Part shown: in pieces, positions 20,601 through 27,234 of the stretch
Position numbering within the stretch: position 1 is the first letter of the stretch
Layout of the letters: each line of letters starts with the position of its first letter
Source: Paludibacteraceae bacterium
Lineage (GTDB): Bacteria; Bacteroidota; Bacteroidia; Bacteroidales; Paludibacteraceae
Direction of reading: 5' to 3'
DNA length: 34,840 nt
NCBI GenBank assembly: GCA_017483945.1
Contig: JAFUUE010000027.1
Location: 1-34,840 of the forward strand
Notes under the pieces: model-generated
What the model was told of the DNA's origin: nothing
Database searches by the model: none
Seen by the model: only the letters and a program-made list of their open reading frames with translations
Position numbers and translations under genes: made by a program

Positions 20601-23235
20601 ACGCACGGCCGAGGTCTATCACTGGTTGGATGCCGACGGGCACGAGCACACACGTGCCCTCTATAACGCACAGCATCAGCGCATCAGCACCATCACCCTC
20701 GACACCGTCGGCTGGATTACCGTCTATGACAGCCTGCGCACCGTCACGTGCCCCGACTGTCAGGCCGGCGAGGGCTGCGACAGCGTGCATATACTCCACC
20801 TCTACGTCCGTCCTATCTATCACCACCCCGAGCAGCTGACCCTCTGCGACAACGACACCGTCATCTGGCAGCGCCGCCTCTATGTGGGTGACCTCTACGA
20901 CGTGACCGCATGGGGCGTTCCTGCCGAGCGCACACTCGAATACGACTCGGTCATCTATATCCCCTCCGACTCGCATACCTATCGCGACACGGCGCGCTAT
21001 CAGACCGTCCTCGGCTGCGATAGTATCTACTACCTGCACCTCGTCAAGCACGCGACCGTCTTCACTCAGCAGTATGACACCATCGCCGACAACGACAGCG
21101 TCTGGTGGTTCGGCTATGGACGCAACCGCCACGAGGCGCGCGAGTTCCATGTGGACGACTATACCGACCTCACGCGCGTGCCTTATACTGTCCGCCTCAT
21201 CGACACCCTCCGCACGGCTGACGGATGCGACCATATCATACACGACTCGCTGACCGTCTTCCCCTCCTACCACTTCGTCGAGCACGACCGCACTTGTAGC
21301 AACGAGCTCTATGAGTGGCGCGGGCAGACCGGGCTGAACTACTTGGAGACCGGCTCCTTCTTCGACAGCCTGCATACCACCGTCCCCGGACGCGAGGTCG
21401 GGTTTGACTCCGTCTATGAGCTGCGGCTCATCATCATGCCCTCTATCGAGACACGTATCTCCCGCAACCAGTGCAAGAACGACACCATCGACTGGCACGA
21501 GCAGCGTATCTTCTACGACCCCGCCTCCTTCGCCAACGCCGAAGAGGTCGAGTACAAGGCAATCTACGCCAAGGAGGAGGTCGATGGACTCACCTGCGAT
21601 GCCGTCCACTACATGACCGTTCGCTACTACGACTACTACCACCGCGCCGGGGAGCAGACTATCTGTATGTACGATGACTTCCGTTGGGAGGACCACCCGC
21701 GCGACGACGAAGACCACCGCCTCATGTGGCTCACCGCTGAGGACGGTACCTCCTGCCGGGTATGGTCCGACTCCATACCGACCGACTCAGCCGGCGTCTT
21801 CCTGCTCACCGACTCGCTCACGACCGGCTTCTGCGGCTGCGATAGTATCTACCGGCTCCAACTGACCATACTCGAGGCCTTCCGCGAGTACGACACCGTC
21901 CAGGTCGTCTGCACCGGCGACCCCGCCTACTGGTCCATGCGTCCCGACACCGTCTATGGTAGCGACGTGGCCGGCTATGTCTATGACACGCTCCACTATG
22001 TCAACCGACTCGGTTGTGACAGTAACTACTACTTCCGCGTCGAGTACCACCAGTCCTACTACTTCAACGAGACCGACCGCATCTGTGCCGACGAACCCGA
22101 GTACATCTGGCAGAATCAGGACCATGCGGCCCTGCTCGCCGAGGCCATGACCTGGACCGAGCCGCACGACACCGTCCTCTATGCGCACTACCGTACCGTC
22201 CATGACTGCGACTCCACCTTCGAGCTCGCCCTCCATATCGACCCCGTGACTATCGAGGAGTGGAACGACACCATCTGCCGCTCCGAGACCTATGTCCTCA
22301 ACGACGAGAAGGGCTATCGCTATACTGAGCCCGGCACCTACTACGACACCCTGCGCAATGCTTACGACTGCCGTAACTATCGCACCGTCCATCTCACCGT
22401 CGTCGAGCCTACCGCTTTCCACGTGCAGCCTGACACGGCCTGCGCCGATGCCGGTGAGTACTCCATGCACGTGCAGTACGAGGGATGGAGCCCACTCACC
22501 TATACCATCCGCTACGACTCGGCCGCCCTCGCTGCCGGCTTCACCGACCTCCTCGACGAGCCTGTGCTCGACACAGCGCTCCTCCATGTGCCCATGCCGC
22601 TGCCCGCCGTGCGCACTTCGTATATCCGCCCCGATACCTACCATGCCACTGTCTTCTTCCATACAGGTAAGTGCCTCAACGACAGCCTTACACGCACCGA
22701 CTACTCCTTCGTGCTCAGCTATCCCTCGTGGCTGCTTGAACAGCACTGGAACGACGCCATAGGCATACTCGTCAGCGGACTCAACGGCGGCTATACCTTC
22801 TCCGCCTACCAGTGGTATCGCAATGGCGAACCGCTCATCGGAGAGACACGCCCCTGGCTCTATCAGCCCCACTGGCTTGAGATAGGTGCACAATACAGCG
22901 TCGCCCTCGTCCGCGAGGGGGAAGAGCAACCCTACCTCACTTGTCCCATCACGCCCGGCACACGACCCGACCACCTCATACCGACCCAACACTACGTCTC
23001 TGTCGTGCCGTCCGTCGTCGTCCGTGAGAACCCTGTGGTCAATATACTCTCCACAACGACAGGACACTACACCGTCTATAACCTCCAGGGACAGCCCGTC
23101 CTCTCCGGTGCCATTGAGCCGGACGAACATAACGCCCAGGAGATAACGCTCCCCAATGTCAGCGGCGTCTATATCTTCGACCTCGTCCAGGATGACGAGG
23201 GGGAGAAACGCCGCGTCAAAGTGATTGTCGAATGA
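14671..23235 (+). CDS. Giant T9SS-exported surface protein: IgGFc-binding-like head, about 26 Cys repeats, type A sorting tail, 2,854 aa
   Basis: The likely start is GTG at 14671, the only standard start giving a signal peptide (MQRFCRHITLCLLTVLLWVV, cleavage near VLSA-RR); the first in-frame ATG lies inside the mature head domain. Residues about 30-500 (GTEYWVTFMRNNG, VHIYSKQDSIPFSCFAYADG, DKPVAVFNGNEG, DKPILVYDYLTCG) resemble the IgGFc-binding N-terminal domain of large Bacteroidota surface proteins. From about 16840 to 22400 come roughly 26 repeats built on 'GCDSI..L.L.V.P.Y' plus a 'C.ND.Y.W' motif, two Cys per repeat. Within them a three-repeat block is duplicated in tandem (19381-20091 and 20092-20817). 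The last 60 residues (VYNLQGQPVLSGAI, LPNVSGVYIFDLV, RRVKVIVE) are a classical T9SS type A sorting domain. The stop overlaps the start of the next gene. Adhesion is an inference; no catalytic motif is seen. Confidence 0.88.
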   Translation: MQRFCRHITLCLLTVLLWVVSIPVLSARRVAVTTEGTEYWVTFMRNNGLPIEDMSLRFVLMFTAQEDVDVVIETAGGLQEVHVAAGTYEEYDQLTAQNAYMDESEVVQPRGVHIYSKQDSIPFSCFAYADGGIGGRTSRDATLLLPVRMLGKEYVVQTFPEDILSTEFAVVATEDNTCVTIVPASATYQGSTAETPLQRVLNRGEAFMVASTTYNDANGEIIDMSGSRICADKPVAVFNGNEGTKIPLVQAYFQDHTFEQVQPVKGWGTDFYLGLGSSVKDNRFYITAMQDGTTVTVTRSGTSSMTNTYTLDEFQSPRNAQDKPLSVQLNAMLSNAYIHSDKPILVYDYLTCGAQNQTSELDGDGNLIVGNWGNPANAQLPAWSSRVQDMTFFTRQIPNEQEDVVQRNYVQVLTRTAETALLTLDGAVPAAAWTPFGADNSMSYANIELTTYGYHHISTTGEGFVGIVYGLNSDAEAYMYTLGYRPVPGIDSLFISDPASPVMDIKSYDLARMPQGWYQRQPDDWANKEDARPDTAVVCDSTSLTFLTQLTPFENTSKVEWQLLNCDQQGNPLGTAIAPTPVEVTDLTNPLQTWEHQFILDDESDLEPEERRPFQYFELDVLLYREPLICSESNCALDDIDTLKTVIRVNRIYNDTTRRVICRGDTLRFFFDTEDYRIDRDHREDMDSTLFVFDEQDTSAPHKQLYVVGEPDADNGVNMWTRRYESAGGCDSIVTLMLWVCEPVLHHIDTVVCTNEPLTFPDSRFFRDEAGRPRELALPVSQPDTVYRDTLHHSTANCDDWKVFDRTFPGCDSIWEVHIDTCGWHEIVTRDTFCVNGYYGEPYIWHREPGNTLRDTSIYVKPADLGDTIIVRDTLRTRACPDCDAQTLQHWKGYCDSVLILRLFVPRYYHYTLDRQFCDSLFNYATQQREKVTDSEWTGHMTDPDDPSKFRYLWNATEGADSLIRADSLTFLPAGTHIIVDSLVTQYGCDSIYTMTLKVSSLIDISTPMQACGNERSVYLRNGKVLFDGTTSPYRSATDEDLVISYDTTLLAVGNGCDTIEHVTLTVHPIWYVEEDSVVCQDEPFQWTLHTGRPLYNTDGRRVTLSTATVGEFVYIDSMTSRYHCDSLRVLRLKVNPSYIGDRRTVIPKTVCLTDTPFVWTDHRVNPLTGEPWRFSTDTVFRDTIVLPTLCDSVVELNLTVSDNHDRGTSWRICKNDAPYYYAPHAKYYKPDTISVGLHAYWELVRTAEGCPYYDTLYLTVNPYYPDSAMTDTVCRTDGGTYAWERHTSDDHTVWSVAQQRRVRADALPADIVGTYTYIDSLLTEQWGCDSIWTLTLHVGQQYYDTTRYTFCDTASYLWQDTLYYGHRYDSVAHPFSDNQRRIVRTDGPNEYSINYGTYLRCDSVFVLYLTMHPTYPDVAPQDTVVRHICDNDTLHWYNGLEFNTAHTHVTAVTRHVLTDRIPTDHTCDSAVAMVVYVHPTYLEHSPDTNICRTTPLLWPDHPRVGETHRRLWLTMQDGTVTQVSSDAIPTDSVGTFTLTDSLLTRTCPDCRDGIGCDSVWTLTYTVRPIYDTHHDHTISDEEWYMWEDTMFVGKKVLPDTISDAHYIHGATPLIVAGGVVNEYSVTYPTHTYLCDSTERLRLLVGTIFRDTLRNEHVCVNTPYNWYRPDATGRRSLVRTISPADYPAAAATDTVHCLYYDSLTNYVEGFGFDSIFVLDLTIHPTFHMPVDIDSVCQGSPYHWRDAEGKEHTEALRDEQGNHLVAIPTDTTGWIIIYDSLRTLTCADCQSGDGCDSVHTLRLYVNPVYDYPHAHVMSDEDVYKWEHTLYIGSKVDRDTIDPDRWFLPEETVQIVVAPEVVNNYDTLYHTRLLGCDSVERLRLLVGPVFRDTLLNQHTCRNEAYTWRRAGRTMQDSVVRVITPDMFRYTEGGGVQRMLYYDSLTNYIEGNGFDSIFTLELFIHPTYTMPIDTDSVCGTRTAEVYHWLDADGHEHTRALYNAQHQRISTITLDTVGWITVYDSLRTVTCPDCQAGEGCDSVHILHLYVRPIYHHPEQLTLCDNDTVIWQRRLYVGDLYDVTAWGVPAERTLEYDSVIYIPSDSHTYRDTARYQTVLGCDSIYYLHLVKHATVFTQQYDTIADNDSVWWFGYGRNRHEAREFHVDDYTDLTRVPYTVRLIDTLRTADGCDHIIHDSLTVFPSYHFVEHDRTCSNELYEWRGQTGLNYLETGSFFDSLHTTVPGREVGFDSVYELRLIIMPSIETRISRNQCKNDTIDWHEQRIFYDPASFANAEEVEYKAIYAKEEVDGLTCDAVHYMTVRYYDYYHRAGEQTICMYDDFRWEDHPRDDEDHRLMWLTAEDGTSCRVWSDSIPTDSAGVFLLTDSLTTGFCGCDSIYRLQLTILEAFREYDTVQVVCTGDPAYWSMRPDTVYGSDVAGYVYDTLHYVNRLGCDSNYYFRVEYHQSYYFNETDRICADEPEYIWQNQDHAALLAEAMTWTEPHDTVLYAHYRTVHDCDSTFELALHIDPVTIEEWNDTICRSETYVLNDEKGYRYTEPGTYYDTLRNAYDCRNYRTVHLTVVEPTAFHVQPDTACADAGEYSMHVQYEGWSPLTYTIRYDSAALAAGFTDLLDEPVLDTALLHVPMPLPAVRTSYIRPDTYHATVFFHTGKCLNDSLTRTDYSFVLSYPSWLLEQHWNDAIGILVSGLNGGYTFSAYQWYRNGEPLIGETRPWLYQPHWLEIGAQYSVALVREGEEQPYLTCPITPGTRPDHLIPTQHYVSVVPSVVVRENPVVNILSTTTGHYTVYNLQGQPVLSGAIEPDEHNAQEITLPNVSGVYIFDLVQDDEGEKRRVKVIVE
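19381..20817 (+). repeat. Tandem super-repeat inside the second giant gene (711 and 726 bp)
   Basis: Each copy encodes three consecutive Cys repeats with the same signature order: '(T/V)(I/M)SDE..Y.WE.T', then 'C(D/N)S.ERLRLLVG..FRDTL.N.H.C', 'YYDSLTNY(V/I)EG.GFDSIF', and 'YDSLRT.TC.DCQ.G.GCDSVH'. Copies begin at 19381 and 20092; a third partial unit starting at 20818 shares only the entry residues. Confidence 0.8.
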
Positions 23236-24269
23236 TACGTCCGCGCCACATACTGACCCTCTTGCTGCTCCTGCTGACCGCCCTCCCGCTGTCCGCACAG
23301 ACACGCATGTGGAGTGGGGCGGCTAACCGCGGCGGAGCCAAGAGCAGTTGGGCCGACAAGCGACTCAGCTCCACCGGTCTCCGCACCGACCAGTACGACG
23401 GTGTCCACCACCTCGTCGGACTGCACCTCGACGGGGCATGGTCAGCCTTCGTCAATAACGTACCCGACTTGCAGATGATGCCCGCCGGATGGAGCGCCGG
23501 ACTCGGACTCGACTATAGCTACCACAACGGTATCCTCCTCGTGCAGACCGGCGTCGCCCTCGCTTGGCAGGATGTCGGCAATGCCTACGAGAATCAGGTC
23601 GTCACCTATAACGACCTCACCGACTCCCAGGGCACCCCCTTCCGCCTGCGCTATTATATGGACAACCGGACCGACTACGCACGCACACTCTACCTCCAGG
23701 TGCCCCTCCTCCTCGGCTCTTATTTCTATAACTGCTATTTCCTCATCGGCCCGAAGCTCAACCTCTCCCTCCTCGGCAATACGCAGACCGACCTGCTCGT
23801 CAGCACGACCGCCGACTACGCCCGATGGATTGGCGAGTGGGAGGAGATGGACAACCACGGACTGCGCAAGGATGTCGCTCTCACGCGCAACCATGAGCGG
23901 CTCCAACTCGGTATAGATATCCTCGCCTCCGCCGAACTCGGCTTCGAATGGGCCTTCTCTAACTTCGGCAAACGAGGATACCGGCGCGGCAACGAGCACG
24001 ACCAACGCCTCCGCATCGGACTCTTCGCTGATTTCGGAATACTCAACATATGCCCCTCTACGTCCCGCGACCTCTACTCCTTCCCAGACGCTACACGCTA
24101 CGACTTCGCTACCTTTGACTTCAACCACACCCTCGCTACACCCGTAGCCTCCGGATGGCAGGTGCATAATGTCTTCGCAGGACTCCGACTCAGTTATTTC
24201 TTCTTCGGATACCAGAGCAAGGAGAAATGCCTCATCTGCGGTCCATGGGGTGCCCAATCGCGCTGGTAA
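23232..24269 (+). CDS. Putative outer-membrane beta-barrel protein coupled to the giant surface protein, 345 aa
   Basis: A clean signal peptide (MIRPRHILTLLLLLLTALPLSA-Q) is followed by alternating amphipathic stretches ending in aromatic residues: 'WSAGLGLDYSYHNG', 'RTLYLQVPLLLGSYFYNCYF', 'GIDILASAELGFEWAF', 'RIGLFADFGIL' and, near the end, 'VFAGLRLSYFFFG'. This is typical of outer-membrane barrels. I do not recognise the family; it lacks the 'QDPQFTQYM..P...NPA.AG' opening of PorP/SprF. The ATG shares four bases with the stop of the giant gene (ATGA), implying translational coupling and equal dosage. By analogy with SprB-SprF pairs, it may help export, anchor or stabilise the giant protein; this is inference. 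Confidence 0.7.
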   Translation: MIRPRHILTLLLLLLTALPLSAQTRMWSGAANRGGAKSSWADKRLSSTGLRTDQYDGVHHLVGLHLDGAWSAFVNNVPDLQMMPAGWSAGLGLDYSYHNGILLVQTGVALAWQDVGNAYENQVVTYNDLTDSQGTPFRLRYYMDNRTDYARTLYLQVPLLLGSYFYNCYFLIGPKLNLSLLGNTQTDLLVSTTADYARWIGEWEEMDNHGLRKDVALTRNHERLQLGIDILASAELGFEWAFSNFGKRGYRRGNEHDQRLRIGLFADFGILNICPSTSRDLYSFPDATRYDFATFDFNHTLATPVASGWQVHNVFAGLRLSYFFFGYQSKEKCLICGPWGAQSRW

Positions 24270-24379
24270 TCAGTGCCCCTAACGGACCTGGAACGAACCT
24301 GGAACGAACCTGACCGTAGAACATCCTCATAACCTGACCCTTACCTGACCCACAGGACCCGCCTGGGACGCGGGCTTAT

Positions 24380-24475
24380 CGTCTCGGTCACAGACCGCGC
24401 CCGCGATATCCCCGTCTCGGTCACAGACCGCGCCCGCGATATCCCCGTCTCGGTCACAGACCGCGCCCGCGATTC
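24380..24475. repeat. Three tandem copies of a 33-bp unit
   Basis: Copies begin near 24380, 24413 and 24446 with identical bodies (CGTCTCGGTCACAGACCGCG, then CCCGCGAT); the last copy diverges at its end. Each carries a 5-bp hairpin CGGTC-ACA-GACCG. There are no variable spacers, so this is not a CRISPR array. Confidence 0.85.
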
Positions 24476-24480
24476 GCCAC

Positions 24481-24513
24481 CGTTACCTGACCGTTACCTG
24501 ACCGTTACCTGAC
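24481..24513. repeat. Three CGTTACCTGAC units, 11-bp period
   Basis: Three back-to-back 11-bp units lie 26 bp before the gdhA start. The same unit occurs twice at 10834-10855, and the sister unit CGAACCTGACC occurs three times at 31079-31111. Confidence 0.85.
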
Positions 24514-24538
24514 TGATAATACACAAATATAAAACCAT

Positions 24539-25882
24539 ATGAAGACACAAACAATCATGTCGCAACTGGCGGCCAAGCACCCGGGAGAAGCCGAGTACTT
24601 GCAAGCAGTGCAAGAAGTCCTCGAATCTATCGAAGAGGTCTATAACCAACACCCCGAGTTCGAGCAGGCACGTATCATCGAACGAATGGTCGAACCCGAC
24701 CGCATCTTCACCTTCCGCGTTACGTGGGTGGACGACAGCGGACAGGTCCAAACCAACCTCGGATATCGTGTCCAGTTCAATTCTGCCATCGGCCCCTACA
24801 AGGGGGGCCTCCGCTTCCATCGCGCCGTCACACCCTCTATGCTCAAGTTCCTCGGATTTGAGCAGACCTTCAAGAACGCCCTCACCACACTCCCTATGGG
24901 CGGAGCCAAAGGCGGCTCTGACTTCGACCCCGTCGGCAAATCCGATGCCGAGATAATGCGTTTCTGCCAGGCCTTCATGCTTGAACTCTGGCGTTGCATC
25001 GGACCCGACCAGGACATCCCCGCCGGAGATGTAGGCGTCGGAGGACGCGAGATAGGCTTCCTCAATGGCATGTACCAGAAACTTGCACGGGAGTACCACA
25101 CCGGCGTCCTCACCGGCAAGGGCATGACCTGGGGCGGCTCCATCCTCCGTCCCGAGGCCACCGGCTACGGCGCTCTCTATTTCACACAGCACCTCCTCGA
25201 CCGGGCTGGCAAGTCTATCGAAGGCAAACGCATCGCACTCTCCGGCTTCGGTAACGTCGCATGGGGTGCCGCCAAGAAGGCTACCGAACTCGGAGCACGC
25301 GTCGTCGCTATCAGCGGACCGGACGGAGTAGTCGCCATACCCGAGGGTATCACGCCCGAGATGATTGACTACATGCTCGTCATGCGTGCCTCCAACCGCA
25401 ACCGCGTGCAGGATATGGCGGACAAGTATCCCGCGCTCTGTTCCTTCACCGCCGGCCGCAAGGCATGGTCCATCCCTTGTGACATCGCCCTCCCCTGCGC
25501 CTTCCAGAACGAACTCTCCGAAGACGATGCACGGGAACTCAAGGCCAACGGATGCTGGTGCTGCTGCGAGGTCAGCAACATGGGATGCCAACCCGGTGCC
25601 ATCCATTTCTTCCAGTCCAACGGCGTACTCTTTGCCCCCGGCAAGGCCGTCAACGCAGGAGGCGTCGCTACGTCGGGACTCGAGATGACCCAGAACGCTC
25701 AGCACCTCAACTGGACAGCGGCCGAGGTGGACAACCGACTCCATCATATCATGCAGTCTATCCATGAGCAATGCGTCGCACACGGCACACGCCCCGATGG
25801 CACTGTGGACTACGTCCGCGGAGCCAACATCGCCGGCTTCATGAAGGTGGCCACCGCCATGCTCGAGCAGGGCATCATTTGA
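24539..25882 (+). CDS. gdhA: Glutamate dehydrogenase, hexameric class, probably NADP-dependent, 447 aa
   Basis: Catalyses reversible reductive amination of 2-oxoglutarate to glutamate with ammonia. Glu/Leu/Phe/Val dehydrogenase landmarks are present: GPYKGGLRFH and LPMGGAKGGSDFDP (substrate and catalytic lysines), PAGDVGVGGREIG, WGGSILRPEATGYG, a Rossmann GFGNVAWGAA, and VLFAPGKAVNAGGVATSGLEM. Length and motifs fit the bacterial class of about 445 residues. NADP preference is assumed from family resemblance. The segment normally reading 'AEGANMP' is here CWCCCEVSNMGCQ (25553-25591), a marked deviation. The C-terminal codons (LEQGII) are repeated downstream in the amplified 3' region. It stands upstream of kbl-tdh, consistent with amino-acid metabolism, but the repeats between them may separate transcription. 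Confidence 0.93.
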   Translation: MKTQTIMSQLAAKHPGEAEYLQAVQEVLESIEEVYNQHPEFEQARIIERMVEPDRIFTFRVTWVDDSGQVQTNLGYRVQFNSAIGPYKGGLRFHRAVTPSMLKFLGFEQTFKNALTTLPMGGAKGGSDFDPVGKSDAEIMRFCQAFMLELWRCIGPDQDIPAGDVGVGGREIGFLNGMYQKLAREYHTGVLTGKGMTWGGSILRPEATGYGALYFTQHLLDRAGKSIEGKRIALSGFGNVAWGAAKKATELGARVVAISGPDGVVAIPEGITPEMIDYMLVMRASNRNRVQDMADKYPALCSFTAGRKAWSIPCDIALPCAFQNELSEDDARELKANGCWCCCEVSNMGCQPGAIHFFQSNGVLFAPGKAVNAGGVATSGLEMTQNAQHLNWTAAEVDNRLHHIMQSIHEQCVAHGTRPDGTVDYVRGANIAGFMKVATAMLEQGII

Positions 25883-26016
25883 TGCAACTGCTCAAGGTCT
25901 TTAGGCCTTCGAGCAGGGCATCATTTGATGCAACTGCTCAAGGTCTTTAGCCTTCGAGCAGGGCATCATTTGATGCAACCGCTCAAGGTCTTTAGGCCTT
26001 CGAGCAGGGCATCATC
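25864..26016 (+). repeat. Tandem amplification of the gdhA 3' end (three 45-46 bp units plus a partial fourth)
   Basis: Copies start at 25864, 25910, 25955 and 26001 (periods 46, 45, 46). Each begins with the final gdhA codons CGAGCAGGGCATCATT and adds about 27 bp that is nearly complementary to them, so each unit can fold: TGATGCAACTGCTCAAGG pairs with CCTTCGAGCAGGGCATCA around an 8-nt loop TCTTTAGG. The last partial copy reads GAGCAGGGCATCATCTAA, preserving EQGII-stop. It may serve as a reiterated gdhA terminator. Confidence 0.85.
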
Positions 26017-26043
26017 TAAAATGGTAAATGGTAAATTAACATC

Positions 26044-27234
26044 ATGTACACCGACTTCCAATCCCACCTGCGTACCACACTCGCGGACATCCGCGACGCA
26101 GGACTCTATAAAACCGAGCGCGTCATCATCACTCCCCAGTCCTCTGCTATCCAAGTCGAGGGCGGCAAGGACGTGATTAACTTCTGCGCCAATAACTACC
26201 TCGGCCTCGCCGATAACCCCGAACTCATCTGGGCCGCCAAGGATCGCATGGATGCCCGCGGCTACGGCATGGCCTCCGTACGCTTTATCTGCGGCACACA
26301 GGACACCCATAAGCAGCTCGAGCGCGTCATATCCGACTTCTTCGGCACCGAGGACACTATCCTCTATGCCGCTTGCTTCGACGCCAACGGAGGACTCTTC
26401 GAGCCCCTGCTCACCGAGCAGGATGCCATCATCTCCGACGCCCTCAACCATGCCTCCATCATCGACGGAGTGCGCCTCTGCAAGGCGGTCCGCTACCGCT
26501 ATGCCAATGGGGACATGGCCGACCTCGAGAAGCAACTCCAAGCCGCACAGGCACAGCGCTTCCGCATCATCGCCACCGACGGCGTCTTCTCCATGGACGG
26601 CAACGTCTGCCCCTTGGATAAGATATACGAACTCGCCAACCGCTACAACGCTGTTGTCATGGTGGACGAGTCCCACTCCGCCGGGGTCGTCGGACAGACA
26701 GGACATGGAGTCACCGAACTCTATGACCTCCGCGGCAAGATAGAGATTATCACCGGCACGCTCGGCAAAGCCTTCGGCGGCTCTGTCGGGGGCTTCACCA
26801 CCGGCAAGAAGGAGATCATCGACCTCCTCCGCCAGCGTTCGCGCCCCTACCTCTTCTCTAACTCCATCCCGCCGATGATTGCCGCTGCGGGTATCAAGAC
26901 CTTTGAGATACTCACGCGCTCCAACATCCTCCAGGACCGCCTCCATGAGAATACGGCTTACTTCGTGGAGAAAATGAAGGCCGCAGGCTTCGATATCAAA
27001 CCCACACAGTCTGCTATCTGTGCCGTCATGCTCTACGATGCAGTCCTCTCTCAGCGCTTCGCTGCCGCACTCCAGGAGGAAGGCATCTACGTGACGGGCT
27101 TCTACTACCCTGTCGTCCCCAAAGGGCAGGCCCGCATCCGCGTTCAGGTCTCCGCGGCGCACACGCGCGAACAACTCGACCGCGGCATAGCCGCCTTCAT
27201 CAAAGTGGGAAAACAATTGAGTGTACTCAAATGA
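26044..27234 (+). CDS. kbl: Glycine C-acetyltransferase (2-amino-3-ketobutyrate CoA ligase), 396 aa
   Basis: PLP enzyme of the alpha-oxoamine synthase family; it cleaves 2-amino-3-oxobutyrate with CoA to glycine and acetyl-CoA. PLP landmarks are present: NHAS with His136, VDESHSAG with Asp208 and His211, and GTLGKAFGGSVGG with the Schiff-base Lys242. The start MYTDFQSHLR and the segment VINFCANNYLGLADNPEL are characteristic of Kbl and argue against the related BioF or serine palmitoyltransferase. The last codon overlaps the start of tdh (ATGA), the usual pairing for threonine catabolism. Confidence 0.95.
   Translation: MYTDFQSHLRTTLADIRDAGLYKTERVIITPQSSAIQVEGGKDVINFCANNYLGLADNPELIWAAKDRMDARGYGMASVRFICGTQDTHKQLERVISDFFGTEDTILYAACFDANGGLFEPLLTEQDAIISDALNHASIIDGVRLCKAVRYRYANGDMADLEKQLQAAQAQRFRIIATDGVFSMDGNVCPLDKIYELANRYNAVVMVDESHSAGVVGQTGHGVTELYDLRGKIEIITGTLGKAFGGSVGGFTTGKKEIIDLLRQRSRPYLFSNSIPPMIAAAGIKTFEILTRSNILQDRLHENTAYFVEKMKAAGFDIKPTQSAICAVMLYDAVLSQRFAAALQEEGIYVTGFYYPVVPKGQARIRVQVSAAHTREQLDRGIAAFIKVGKQLSVLK

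Larger units (their letters stand above)
24270..24538. other. 269-bp spacer with short tandem repeats upstream of gdhA
   Basis: No gene or clear Bacteroidota promoter is seen. It contains 11-bp-period units (GGAACGAACCT type near 24285-24312), related CCTTACCTGACC copies near 24330-24352, the CCTGGGACGCGGGC core at 24362-24375, three 33-bp units (24380-24475) and three CGTTACCTGAC units (24481-24513). The last 25 bases before the gdhA ATG are AT-rich. Confidence 0.7.

Noticed and set aside
16783..21717. Very long open frame (1,644 codons) on the minus strand opposite the second giant gene
   Set aside because: It mirrors the codon bias of the plus-strand repeats (few TTA, CTA or TCA triplets), has no signal, domain or conserved motif, and the plus-strand gene is fully supported. 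The same applies to the 809-codon minus frame at 5948-8377.
23232..24269. PorP/SprF identity for the barrel protein
   Set aside because: Position after a T9SS giant gene fits, but the characteristic PorP/SprF N-terminal motif is missing, so I kept it as an unassigned barrel.
24380..24475. Possible CRISPR array
   Set aside because: Units are directly adjacent with no variable spacers, only three copies, and no cas genes. The 46-bp array at 25864-26016 is rejected for the same reason.
25905..25945. Bacteroidota -7 box (ATCATTTG) within the gdhA repeats as a kbl promoter
   Set aside because: The first two bases are AT rather than TA, no matching -33 box stands 19-21 nt upstream, and the sequence is simply the repeated gdhA end.
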